From Ashinkailepas kermadecensis (Eukaryota > Arthropoda > Thecostraca > Neolepadidae): a stretch of DNA of 64,000 nt. The notes under the pieces were generated by a model. It saw only the letters and a list, made by a program, of their open reading frames with translations. It had not been told where the DNA came from and made no database searches. The position numbers and the translations under genes are program-made. Positions 11,797 through 22,663 of the stretch are shown piece by piece (the stretch's first letter is position 1; each line of letters opens with the position of its first letter). The stretch covers positions 607,501-671,500 of the forward strand of contig JAOTOM010005096.1 of NCBI GenBank assembly GCA_034440615.1, written 5' to 3'.

Positions 11797-12812
11797 CCTG
11801 TCACCACCTCTTCCTGTCACAGCCGGCGGCCCTCTACTGATGGGACGCTGCCTGCCGCCACCTCTACCTACCACAGCCGACGGCCCTCTGCTGGGGGTGT
11901 GCCTCTGCCTGTCGCCACCTCTTCCTGTCACAGCTGGCGGCCCTCTACTGATGGGACGCTGCCTGCCGCCACCTCTACCTACCACAGCCGACGGCCCTCT
12001 GCTGGGGGTGTGCCTCTGCCTGTCGCCACCTCTTCCTGTCACAGCCGGCGGCCCTCTACTGATGGGACGCTGCCTACCGCCACCTCTCCCTGTCACAGCC
12101 GGTGGCCCCCTGCTGGAGGTGGACCGCCACCTCTCCCTGTTACAGCCGGCGGCCCTCTGCTGGGGGTGGGCCGCTACCTGCCGCCACCTCTCCCTGTCAC
12201 AGCCGGCGGCCCTCTGCTGGGGGTGGGCCGCTACCTGCCGCCACCTCTCCCTGTCACAGCCGGTGGCTGGAGGAGGGCCTCTGCCTGCCACCACCTCTCC
12301 CTGTCACAGCCGGCGGCCCCCTGCTGAAGGTGGGCCGCCACCTCTCCCCTGTTACAGCCGGCGGCCATCTGCTGGGGTGGGCCGCTACCTGCCGCCACCT
12401 CTCCCTGTCACAGCCGGTGGCCCCCTGCTGGAGGTGGGCCGCCACCTCTCCCTGTTACAGCCGGCGGCCATCTGCTGGGGTGGGCCGCTACCTGCCGCCA
12501 CCTCTCCCTGTCACAGCCGGCGGCCCTCTGCTGGGGGTGGGCCGCTACCTGCCGCCACCTCTCCCTGCCTGTCACAGCCGGTGGCTGGAGGAGGGCCTCT
12601 GCCTGCCACCACCTCTCCCTGTCACAGCCGGCGGCTGGAGGAGGGCCTCTGCCTGCCACCACCTCTCCCTGTCACAGCCGGCGGCCCCCTGCTGAAGGTG
12701 GGCCGCCACCTCTCCCTGTTACAGCCGGCGGCCCTCTGCTGGGGGTGGGCCGCCACCTGCCGCCACCTCTCCCTGTCACAGCCGGCGGCCCTCTGCTGGG
12801 GGTGGCCTGCTG
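11797..12812. repeat. ~57-bp minisatellite, right part
   Basis: Continuation of the array at 8350-8766. Units alternate GCCGGCGGCCCTCTGCTG, a GGTGGCTGGAGGAGGGCC variant and GATGGGACGCTGCCTGCC variants, giving a mosaic of at least three unit subtypes. Open frames of up to 349 codons are repeat artefacts (Pro/Leu/His-rich on +, Arg/Gly-rich on -). Confidence 0.95.
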
Positions 12813-13230
12813 GATGCGGATTATGATTGTGGAAGAAGACTCCAAAATTAGTCGTTTATTTCGATTGATGGGGTGCCTGACTGTAGAAAACACTATTTAG
12901 CGGCTTATTAAGACCGGGATCGTGGGATATAATCCAGATGTTTCATGGTTTCATGAACCGGTACTGCTTTAACTGCTAGGGCTCTGGAAGTTTTGCAGTA
13001 AATCTGTGATGTGGACGATTATTCATTGCATTGCCAGCACACACCTTCAGCTTGCGGAAGTTTCACCTCAGCAGCTTCATCTTCACCTTCAGCTTTAACT
13101 TTGCAGACTCACCTTCACCTCACAAACATGCCCATCGTTGAGCTGTTTCTACGACAAACTTGCAATCGGATTTGTTATGGGGGGGGGTGCAGCCCCCTTC
13201 CGCTGACATGACCTCGAGATTAATCCGGCA
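12813..13230. other. Unique spacer
   Basis: Ordinary sequence with a CTTCACCTTCAGC-type local repeat near 13075-13120. No gene recognised. Confidence 0.4.
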
Positions 13231-13410
13231 ACGCAGTGCCGACACCACCGTGCTCGGTGACGCATGCTCGCCAGAGCGACTTGACAGTTCTCCCTCAAAG
13301 GCAGTGCTCCATACTCGACAGCTTAGCCGACACCAAGGACCGGCCGGCACCGATCCCCTCCTGTCACGCCCACAACATATGCACACCGGCGCGCAGCCGG
13401 CTGCCATCCG

Positions 13411-13615
13411 TCGCTCGGCGTGACTGCCCGGCGTGACCGCCCGGCGTGGCCGCTTGGCGTGGCCGCTCGGCGTGGCCGCTCGGCGTGACCGCCCGGCGCG
13501 GCCGCTCGGCGTGACTGCCCGGCGTGACTGCCCGGCGTGACTGCCCGACGTGACTGCCCGGCGTGACCGCCCGGCGTGACTGCCCGGCGTGACCGCTTGG
13601 CGCGGCCGCGCTCGG
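13411..13615. repeat. 13-bp GC-rich minisatellite
   Basis: GTGACTGCCCGGC-type units with a strict 13-bp period (for example 13511 and 13524), with GTGGCCGCTCGGC and GTGACCGCCCGGC variants. It is embedded in a GC-rich island (about 13230-13800). Confidence 0.95.
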
Positions 13616-13909
13616 GGCGTGTGCGGCGGCGGCCGGTATTGATTTTAACACCTGTAATTAGGTCCCAATCGGGCAGTGAGCGTTGTCTGACGAGGCGGCG
13701 CGCCCGACCTGGGCGGCCGGCCGCTGGCTTTTAGAGCAATTACCGCCTATTAGGTGGCGGTGCTGCCGGGCAGTTATCGTGCCGCCTATACCCTACGGTA
13801 CTGGCCGCGTGTTCCACTTCAAATACAACTCCAGTGCCGCTGTCGACACAACGATAGACATCGCACATTTAATTAGAGCCATGGTAAAGGCGTTAGAGTC
13901 GGTGTACGA
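13616..13909. other. GC island edge with Hox-type AT core
   Basis: GC-rich sequence grading into mixed DNA. Contains ACATTTAATTAGAG at about 13865-13878, a homeodomain-type TAATTA core, just upstream of the first 94-bp duplicated element. A 94-codon frame (13683-13967) is not recognised. Confidence 0.35.
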
Positions 13910-14004
13910 GGAAGCAGCCGGCCGTGTATTATTCATGAATGATGTGTGTTGTCGCCAAGGTGCCTAGATGGTATGAATATTCGGTAAATAATACATACAA
14001 TGCA
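13910..14004 (+). repeat. 94-bp dispersed direct repeat, copy 1
   Basis: Runs from GGAAGCAGCCGGCCGTG through TATTATTCATGAATGATG and GTGTTGTCGC to ATACAATGCA. It matches 14975-15068 over its whole length with about a dozen differences and a 1,065-bp offset. Sequences outside the two blocks do not match, so this is a discrete duplicated module. It contains ATTCATGAAT, and GTATGAATATTCGG where copy 2 has a TATA-like motif. Confidence 0.85.
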
Positions 14005-14109
14005 TGGCCGAGGAGGAGTCAACAATACTTTACAACCGTTCGTGTTATTTTCATTTCAGATCTGCACGTGTTTTGGAAATGTGCACTAGCATGCAAATGT
14101 CTCGCTTGA

Positions 14110-14370
14110 CACTGTCGAATCCCCCAGGGAAGGCTGGAGTGCTCCTCCAGGCGAACCTCTCAGGGGAATAGGCGTCCCGTTGAGAAAAAGGCACCACCCT
14201 TCTGAGAGGAATAGGCGCCCCTTTAGTAATGTTCGAGTGCACCCCCTCCTTTAGCACATTTTCAACTGAAGGCACCCCTCCACATAAAGGCACCCTACCA
14301 CTGAAGGCACATTCGCAGTGGTTCCCCACAGAGGCAATGGTGCCCCTCAAGACGAATACCCCCATGCAAG
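14110..14370. repeat. Degenerate GGGGCGCC/GGCACCCC-type repeat
   Basis: Irregular copies of GGCACCCCT, AGGAATAGGCGCCC and CTGAAGGCACC at roughly 25-35 bp spacing. A similar texture occurs at 46130-46440. No precise unit can be fixed by eye. Confidence 0.45.
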
Positions 14371-14737
14371 TTCCTGGATCCACCTCTTCCGTAATTATGC
14401 GTGCTTTTAATCTCATTACATATTCCCTTTCACTTGCTTGATATATTACCTCAACCTTAGAACTTAACTTAGCTTAATTGTCACTTAGCGTTAATTGTAG
14501 TAGTGTACTACCAGGTTGATTGCCTTGCATCGTCCGAGCTTATGCACCACGGGTATTAAGGTCAGACCTGGTACGATCTGTCCATGCGGTTTTAAAGTTG
14601 AGTTGATGCAGATCTTGCTTGCCTATATTTATCACTGATGCAGACTGTGGCTTAGCCACCTCTCTTCAGAGATGCCACGTGGAGATTACCGAGGTCCATA
14701 TGCACGTTGCACTATGCTTAACAGAACAGCTGCTTAG

Positions 14738-14852
14738 AGGTACGGGGTTCGATTCCCCGTGGTGTCCGTCCTTCCTGTCAGGGTGAGAGACAGGCGATGC
14801 CATATGGCCTCAGCTGCTTAGTGCGTAATAAAGCCACAAACAACAACAAAGG
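14738..14852 (+). mobile_element. tRNA-derived SINE, 5'-truncated, with 12-bp TSD
   Basis: Contains a perfect RNA polymerase III B box GGTTCGATTCC (14746-14756) inside a T-arm-like stem (ACGGGGTTCGATTCCCCGT), followed by a body and a tail CACAAACAACAACAAA. It is flanked by ACAGCTGCTTAG at 14726-14737 and 14853-14864, a 12-bp TSD. The A-box part of the tRNA region is missing, so the copy is 5'-truncated. CAGCTGCTTAG also occurs inside the body at 14811-14821, so chance similarity to the target, or a small internal duplication, must be kept in mind. Confidence 0.75.
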
Positions 14853-14974
14853 ACAGCTGCTTAGCTGAAGCACATTGCTGTTTGAAGCTCGCTGCTTCTT
14901 CCCATTTCCAGCTTCTGACGTTCGTAGTCGTACTTTGGACACCCACGCAAATTGTCTGGCTCCAGGCTGCACTA

Positions 14975-15068
14975 GGAAGTAGCCGGCCGTGAATTATTCA
15001 TGAATGATATGTGTTGTCGCGGAGATGCCCGATGGTATAAATATCCCGTAAATAATGCACACAATGCA
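14975..15068 (+). repeat. 94-bp dispersed direct repeat, copy 2
   Basis: Second copy of the 13910-14004 module, reading AGCCGGCCGTGAATTATTCA near its start. The segment between the copies holds the degenerate repeat (14110-14370) and the SINE. The block lies only ~115 bp upstream of the candidate exon at 15185. Confidence 0.85.
15036..15043 (+). promoter_or_regulatory. TATA-like box TATAAATA
   Basis: Perfect TATAAATA within duplicated module copy 2. The equivalent site in copy 1 is TATGAATA. It lies ~150 bp before the ATG at 15185. It could be a core promoter if that frame is a small gene's first exon, or coincidence in AT-containing sequence. Confidence 0.3.
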
Positions 15069-15184
15069 CCATTACACGATAACCGTGTGTGTGTCAGCCG
15101 GTGGCTGGCGCCTCTTGTAGCCCACCGTGACCCTGCCGCCGCTCCTGTGGCCGGCTCCTGACACGACGCGTCTCTCCGCTTCAG

Positions 15185-15361
15185 ATGCACGGCTACGGCG
15201 CCGAGCAGTTGCCGCCGCCGCCGGCCGGCCATGACGCCTGCCTGCCCATGCACGAGCCGCAGCTGCACGCGCAGGCCATCAAGTACGAGGCGGACGTCGG
15301 CTCCGACTCGTATGTCTCCTACCTGGAGAGCGACGACAGCCTGCACACGAGCAGCCCGTGA
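15185..15361 (+). CDS. Candidate terminal coding exon, 58 residues, acidic Ser-rich C-terminus
   Basis: Immediately after a splice-acceptor-like CTCTCCGCTTCAG (ending 15184), a frame of 58 codons runs from ATG to TGA (15359-15361). It begins MHGYGAEQLPPPP, has a His/Gln/Met middle (residues 16-31), then IKYEADVGSDSYVSYLESDD, and ends SLHTSSP. The mix of a proline run, a His/Gln-rich part and an acidic Tyr/Ser tail is typical of the C-terminal tails of developmental transcription factors such as homeodomain proteins. This is a resemblance in style only; I cannot name the gene. If it is a last exon, the DNA-binding domain lies upstream, probably outside this window. Alternatively, with the TATAAATA at 15036, it could be a short stand-alone ORF. 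Confidence 0.4.
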   Translation: MHGYGAEQLPPPPAGHDACLPMHEPQLHAQAIKYEADVGSDSYVSYLESDDSLHTSSP

Positions 15362-16200
15362 GGCGGCACGGGAGCGGCGCGAGCTGACCCCGCCCCCGCC
15401 TCGGCCGCCGACCCGGACTAGGGACGCACAGGAGTCGGCACGGGTGTGGCACTCCCGCGAGCGGCTGGCCAGCCGGCCCGAGCCGCCGGAGTGGCACTGG
15501 CCGGTCCCACACAGGCCACGAGCGCGGCACGGCAGAGTGCCAGAGCGCCTTCCCTCGGCTGCCGAGCTGTCGCGCCCGCCGCCCAACTCGTCGGCAGGAT
15601 CTTCATCTGCTGCCGCTTCGCGTGGAGCTTCAGCTCGGGCCTGCCTCCGCGAGCATCTGGAGACCTTCCCAGCGGGAGCGCCCGGTTATGCTATTTATTC
15701 TCGGTTGTCATGACTACCGTGCGGTCCGGATTCGGTTCAGCTTTTCCAGTTCTAACTTGTGTAACAGTGTCAGTCCCTTGTCCCACATGACCAGGCTTGC
15801 TGGAGACAGTTGTAGTGGCGAACTGGGCGTTCTCAGCCTACATATGCTGTTGATCGACAAAAAAGCACTTCTCCAGTCCGCACGATACACAGTGGTGATA
15901 TCATAATCGCCACTGCATCTTTCTGACAATAACATCGAAATTTTATCTGTCCGTTTATCCCCGTATCATATAATAAGCTGCGCTCTATCTCTGTAGCGCT
16001 ACCACAGACCTTCCACGGACCACAGACTACGGGATCAACTACGTGCTTGGAGCTTGCCATTAAAGCTCTAGCTTCACTCACTCTTTCATACTTCAGCCGA
16101 CTGTAGTAGACACAATATTTTGACCTTTGGAGACAATTTGCACCTATCATGTTATTCAGTTTATTTCACGCCTGGCATGAACGGGACCAATGCGACCCTG
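15362..16200. other. GC-rich then AT-rich downstream flank, possible 3' UTR
   Basis: GC-rich to about 15690, then mixed. ATTAAA at about 16058 is a variant polyadenylation hexamer; no AATAAA is obvious closer to the stop. Overlapping frames (160 codons on +, 204 on -) follow the GC bias and share no recognised domain. Confidence 0.3.

Positions 16201-16202
<2 letters not shown>

Positions 16203-16270
<68 letters not shown>
16203..16270. repeat. (AT)n microsatellite, ~68 bp
   Basis: Uninterrupted alternating A/T. Confidence 0.98.
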
Positions 16271-16273
<3 letters not shown>

Positions 16274-19200
16274 GTTCACATTGAAGCCGCTGTCCATTGA
16301 TCTGCAATCCGCTTTTTTAGGGGAAAGAGGAAGTAGTTTTCTTTTTGCATCAGGTATCGCAAATTCACAATCTTCAAAGCTAAATAGGAGTTGTACAGGG
16401 GCAACACGTATTCGCGAGGACGATTTCCCAAGCTTGCATCGAGGTGAAGTTGTTCGGTGCTCGGCCGACTCGGGGAGCACGTGGTCCATGCTGGTGCTGG
16501 AAGAGTCAACACGTCCTGTCTGAGACAGAGCTGTGAGCCGCTGTGGCTGAGGAGGGGTCAGCACCACGTGTCGGAGGCACTCCAGGGGAGGTCAGGCCCT
16601 GTCGGGTGCTGGAGAGGCTCGGCAGGGAGTCAGATGTGGCCGTCACTGACGTGCCGGCTGCCTGTGAGTCAGCGGTGGCGGTGTTGCAGGGTATTACGGG
16701 CCGGGGCCGATACGGAGGGTGCGGTTGTCGTGCTTCTCTCGATTACTCGAGTGTGGAACTGCAATGAACAAATAGCTTAGCTATATTATCAATATGGAAG
16801 AGATCTCAGGGCCGATCTGTTCGCAGGTGTTCGTTCGTTTTGCTGTGTTGAGTGTGATATTGGGTGTTATTACGGATATGGGCTACTTTCTCTCGATAAT
16901 TCACATTTCCTTTCGATGGTCATTGGGACGTCTTTTAATCCGGATCCGACGGGATATAATTGAGTGATTTTTTTAGAAGCACGATAAACGAACAAGATGC
17001 CATCCGCGCCCTAAAAATGGACACCAATGGGTTTCGGCTGCGAACGGTTATATTTTTGGTGACGTTTTTGTGTGTCGGGCTGATATACATTCTCCGTTGC
17101 AAGGGCTGACTGTCGGGCAGTGTGGGCTTGCTACCTGTGAATTATAGATCAGGTGGTTGGTGCTATTTTAATCCTGCCCACGCACTACCTGATGTTTACA
17201 CTAAACTACACACGTTGGAGAGCGAGCGCGGCAGACGGCTGTTCGGATGAAATTATACAAATTTGATCGCTCCTGCGACTAGAGGAATACCAATGAGTAT
17301 TGCAGTGTTGACTGTGCAATGATGCAGTGTGGTGTGGTACACTGGCAAGTCTGTGAAAATCGTGTTTATGTACATGAGTGTGGGTTTGTAGATGTATGTA
17401 TGCGGGAGTGCCCAGCTGCACCCTCACTGGGATGCTACATGGCAACCTCTTATATGTCAGCTTTTGCAGTGTTCACCTGTTGTGCGAGGCATTGAATTTA
17501 CAGGAAAAACAATGCGTCACATTTGTGTGTATGTGCCATGATAGACTTCAGTCGCGCCATTGTGCTGGGGACCCCTGTATATATGAATTGATACTGCTGA
17601 CGATCTGGTGTGGCCGTGTGGTGTTTGTTTCTCATTCGTGTGTAACCTGTGTAGATACCATAAAGCATTTAAACAATTCGTTTGTTTCCAATCGAGATTG
17701 GGGTGAGAACCTAAATGGCGAAGGAAGCGACAACGCAGAAGAGACTCAGTCGTGCGACTCATCTGGCATTATTAGACGTAGCCATCTAGTGCAGAGATAT
17801 CAAGAGAGTCTAGTCACCTCATCCCCCCCCTCCCCGCCTCCGCCTAACCGCGCCGCTTCAGCACCTGTGCTTCAGCACAGGTGAAACATATATAACTGAG
17901 TTAGCTAGTTAGCTTGAACATGCCGAGCGGAGAAAATATGGCATGTATCTAATATGTAGGTCAGCTTCATGTTTCAAAACAACTCAAATCCAAGTGCATG
18001 CGATTCGAATACATTTAAGAAAGTGGCTTTTTCAAGTGAAGAATGGATTTTATTCAGTTTATGTTAGTTCTCGTGGAGAGATTACGATGTGCGGGACGTG
18101 GTTATATGCGGCACGAGCAGATTAGCGACATACAAAGCTACGCTATTGATGCCTTCACCACCACCCTGGACTTGTCAGCACCAGCTCAATTCAGTCACTC
18201 AAGCCGCAACGATTCTCGAACTTCTATTGTTCAAAGGAGTGCCACGGTACACAACCGCCACGCGTGCCAGACTTCCGCTGAATATGGGAAACGTCCCTGC
18301 CGACTACCGACATGGACTGGCCCGGCGCTACGAACCCTGCGGCTGCCAGTGAGGTGGGCTGAATTACTCCGTCACAATTAATGATTACATCAACTATGAT
18401 GCTTATTTTGGGACTATTCTTAGCATAGTTCTGGTGCAATAAGGGCAAGGAAAAGCATCGTTTTAGTTTTCGTCGCCAAGCCTGGAAGATACTGATAGTG
18501 TTAAATAGGGATACTTTTAGGGCTAGGGTTAAATAGGAAGATACTTTTAGGTTTAGTACTGCTAGGGCTAAATTTGATACAACTCGATAGATTCTGAAAG
18601 CCAATGGCTTTTAAATTGTGGTTATAGCTCAATTAGGACATGGGCGAGGTGATCCACCCCCTCGTCCACATGCGCTCTAGAATGGAGAAATCTGCTGCAC
18701 AGCCGAGGGCAAAACAGCAAATCTTAAAAATAAATGAGTTGAAAAATATATGTTCGGAAATGAAGGTGCGTTATTCCAATATCCAAGGAGAAAACTGGCG
18801 ACAGCTAGGATCCTCCCACAACACCCGTTTCGCTGCCAATCTTCTCATCTCTTCAAGTCTTTAAGTTCCAACATCACCATTAATATCAATGTGCCAAGCA
18901 TCGCAACCACACACCTCGAAGAAATCGCCACATCAACGCACTACCCTTGCACTCCAGACACAATCGAAATCACCACCTGGTGGCTGACAGAAAAAAATCA
19001 AATCAACCAACATGTGAGTTAAGCACAGCCAGTGACTTGAGGTCGCCAATAGCTCTTCACCTTCCAGCAAGGGGCTTTTTTCGGCGCAGAACAGCCACGG
19101 AAAGCCGGATACGACACTTGGGAATGAAACGAAATGTTGGGAAATACGCTATAAAATACCTTAATAGAACCTGACTGAAACTGTCGCGAAAAAAACGTTG

Positions 19201-19660
19201 TAAGCTATGGAACAACAATTAATTGTACACTATAACCACGGGTGTTGACTTCTGAGAATTATTGGGGGATGGGGGAAAAATGCATACAGGCAATGGGCAG
19301 CCCTAAATGGATTGGGGATCCATTGCAGCCCTAAATGGATCCATTGGATCCCATGCTAAAAGTTGAAATGATAGGGGGGGGGGGGGCAAAGTCCACATTA
19401 AGGTGGCATTTGCCCCATCAAAAGTATATGACACAACACCACTGAATATAACCTTACAACATTCGACAAAACTTGCAGTAAAGTATGTGTGTACTGATGC
19501 AATAAGGAAATGTCTCGCAGTAGCCACTGTCATCAAAACCATCGGCTCTCCGGGCTCATCATCAGCCGGTGTTTGCAGCCGACCACAGTGGCTGTCCGGC
19601 CTGACACGGCTGAGGCCTGGTGTTCTGGAACGCCGGAGCTTCATGACGCCGCTTCGTTCA
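16271..19660. other. Unique DNA, no confident gene
   Basis: Mostly non-repetitive and AT-leaning. The longest frame is 168 codons at 17378-17884 (+), Cys/His/Leu-rich at first and ending in a Ser/Pro-rich stretch before HR-stop. I recognise no domain and see no splice or promoter support. A local duplication of GATACTTTTAGG occurs around 18509-18552, and an 11-base G run near 19374-19385. Confidence 0.4.
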
Positions 19661-19663
19661 GTC

Positions 19664-19766
19664 TCTTCTTCTTCTCCTTCTTCTTCTTCTTCTTCTTCTT
19701 CTTATTATTCTTCTTCTTCTTCTTCTTCTTCATCTTCTTCTTCTTCTTCTTCTTCTTCTTCTTCTG
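19664..19766. repeat. (TTC)n microsatellite
   Basis: About 34 TTC/CTT triplets with a few interruptions (TTCTCC, TTATTA, TTCATC). Serine, phenylalanine and glutamate/lysine homopolymer frames here are artefacts. Confidence 0.98.
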
Positions 19767-22175
19767 AATAACGGCTGAGGCCGAGTAGTTCATTCCTGGG
19801 TACCGGGGCGTGGGGTTGATCCCCACAGAAGTGCTCAATCCTTTCGAAAGTGCTCAATATGAATAGATGCCCTTGACGCTGAAATGAGAGAATGAACACA
19901 AGACAACACGAGTGAGTGGATAATTCTCAGCTTATGTGAGCGCTTTCGAGGTTCTCATATGTCACGTTGGTGGTTCCATTGTTCTGCTTTCTTTATGTAT
20001 TGATCCCTAACTTTATTACGTTGGATAGAAGTCGTATTCTGTATTCAAAGCGAATTGACAGTATTTATTAGTAGTCTATGCGGGAATATGATTTTGTCTA
20101 GAACACCAGAAAAACAGTTTAAAATAGCATCCCAGCTATATTTTGAGATCAGGAGGAACATGTCCTATATTTTGATGTACTTGGTGCACGCTGGCTTTGA
20201 ATTTGATGCTCGGCCCATCACGGCCTTCTCTATATTTAGGCGAATTCTGCACAGTTGTTGCATTACTTCCAATCATAAGTCATAACTCCACGCAAATGCC
20301 CTACCTTTCACACCGGCTACTTTCGTGATTTTTCCGTGATGACCTCCAATGGCACATGTGGGATTGTGACGCAACAAGCAGGTATTTCGCAAGGCACGTT
20401 AATGAAACCGCCATATAAAAGGCACTACCACGGGTTAAAAATTGATGTTGGACCAAGGCATCAGTTTTGTCATCTTTTTCCTCCATATTCGAAGGCAAAG
20501 GAACCGCGAAGCTAACTAAGTTACCCAGACTACGCATTGGAAATGTATTTATCGCTATCACACGAACTATCGACAGTCCTTTTTCTCGTGAAATGGTAGT
20601 TGGAATTGCTCATGTATTTGTCTTGTTGCCATCAGAGTTGTCTAGTGGAAAGTAGATTTTCGAGCACTTCGAAGCCCATGTTTTGCTGATTGCATTCTCT
20701 GCAGTGCAACGACCTCCACTGTGGTGTTTCGAAATTACTAAAGCATGTAACAAATGCTGGGTTATTTTACACGTCTTTTTATTGTACGTAAACACTCGGC
20801 TACTATGCTCTTCGGAATACCTCCACGCTATACCGGCCCAAGGTTCATCCTGCCCAGAGCTGATACTGCGTGGGCAATGGACCGACCACCCTATCAGGTA
20901 ACTCTAATTTAATTGCATGATCCAGCGGGGAACCGGTGCCTGAACGAGGCCTCATGTAACCAAGATGCTTTCGTTCTTGTTCCCAGTTGAATGTATCGGG
21001 TCAAATAATCGACGTGTGGTGGGAAAACCATGGTGTATTGCCGCGTGCAGGATGCACTCTGCAGAAGATTTACCCACGACTAATTTTTCGCTGTTGAACC
21101 CGCTTAAGCGATACTGAGGAACATTAGTGGGATATTGAAAATGTTACCTGGTCAATATTTCCGACTGATGCACCACATATCCACAGGCATCACAAAACCT
21201 TCTCCTGCACATCAACTGGGCAGCTAAAAGGCTGAAAAGAAGACAGCCGAGGCACATAATCATAACTTCCTGGGAAGTGCGCGGCTGCCAGCCCTCTTAG
21301 GTCTCAGACCATTACCCCTTAGGTCTCAGACCATTACCCCAGTGATTTAACTTGTAAGATCACGTGGACGTTGGGCCAGCGTGGCCAGTGCAGCACCCCA
21401 GGGATTAAACATCCCCCATTGAGCCAAAAGAAGTTTGTTTTCTTATTTTGTTAATGTCACGGTCTTGAGTGCATCATTGACAATCATATCTGACTCTCCT
21501 TCTTCTTTGTGTTGCCTTATGACTGCCTTATGTATATACTGGCTACCACACTGGCGACTTGGAGTGGGAGTCCTGGCAAAACTTACATCACTTTCTGGTT
21601 GGATACATTTCCCTGGATACAGCCGATTAGCAAATAATGCCGATAAATTCGTGCCCAGACACACGATCATCTACATTTGAGTCGTGTACACGGTAAAATC
21701 GAAAGCTCAAGTCGCGGCATCTCCACTTTCGTAGTCGCCATGCAACTGTGGTGATGTGTAAATGGATCTGGTATCTGTGCGTTGCATATCAACGGGCTGT
21801 GGACCAAAAATATTGTCTTCTCTTTGTCTTTATTATATTTTTTTCATGACATTTTCGATTGCCACAAGCAGATGTGAGCTGTATTTATCCTATTGAAAAC
21901 TGGGTGAGCTATGTTTTCGTTGGGGGTAATGTGCATTCAATCCATAGTCGATCATTACTTATGATGACATTATGCTAATCTATATTAGTATAAGGCTCCC
22001 AAATGGTGCGAAAATGTCCATGCATGCTGTGTGTTGTGCTAATTAACAGATATTTTATGCTTAGCTTATGCTCTTACATATCTGAGCAAAAGTATGACAT
22101 TTTAGTGGTGGGATTTGCATTATGTTAAAACACTTGGTGTAATCTACTATATATCTGACGAATTCCAGAGGCTTC
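19767..22175. other. Unique AT-rich DNA, no gene recognised
   Basis: No convincing exon. One tandem duplication of a 22-bp unit (CTTAGGTCTCAGACCATTAC, then CC) lies at about 21297-21340. Confidence 0.4.
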
Positions 22176-22660
22176 CGCTGACCTGACACAGATTACAAAC
22201 ACCACTGACTATGACAGACCACTGAGGCTTGTGCTACCCTGACACAAATTACAAACACCACTGACTATGACAGACCACTGAGGCTTGTGCTACCCTGACA
22301 CAAATTACAAACACCACTGACTATGACAGACCACTGAGGCTTGTGCTACCCTGACACAAATTACAAACACCACTGACTATGACAGACCACTGAGGCTTGT
22401 GCTACCCTGACACAAATTACAAACACCACTGACTATGACAGACCACTGAGGCTTGTCCTACCCTGACACAAATTACAAACACCACTGACTATGACAGACC
22501 ACTGAGGCTTGTGCTACCCTGACACAAATTACAAACACCACTGACTATGACAGACCACTGAGGCTTGTCCTACCCTGACACAAATTACAAACACCACTGA
22601 CTATGACAGACCATTGAGGCTTGTGCTACCCTGACACAGATTACAAACACCACTGGCTAT
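22176..22660. repeat. 56-bp satellite array, about 8.5 units, very homogeneous
   Basis: CTGACACAAATTACAAACAC begins units at 22239, 22295 and every 56 bp after. Units differ at only a few positions (GTGCTACC versus GTCCTACC; ACAAATT versus ACAGATT at the ends), implying recent expansion or homogenisation. The array ends at the insertion point of the large hAT-like element at 22664. Confidence 0.97.
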
Positions 22661-22663
22661 GAC

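Noticed and set aside
11777..12826. 349-codon Pro/Leu-rich frame
   Set aside because: Lies wholly in the 57-bp minisatellite; opposite-strand and other-frame ORFs are equally long.
17378..17884. 168-codon + frame
   Set aside because: Not repetitive, but no domain, no acceptor or donor support and no composition shift; one frame of this size in several kb of DNA is not unexpected.
22176..22660. Centromeric-type satellite
   Set aside because: Only ~8.5 units of 56 bp; nothing shows a megabase array.
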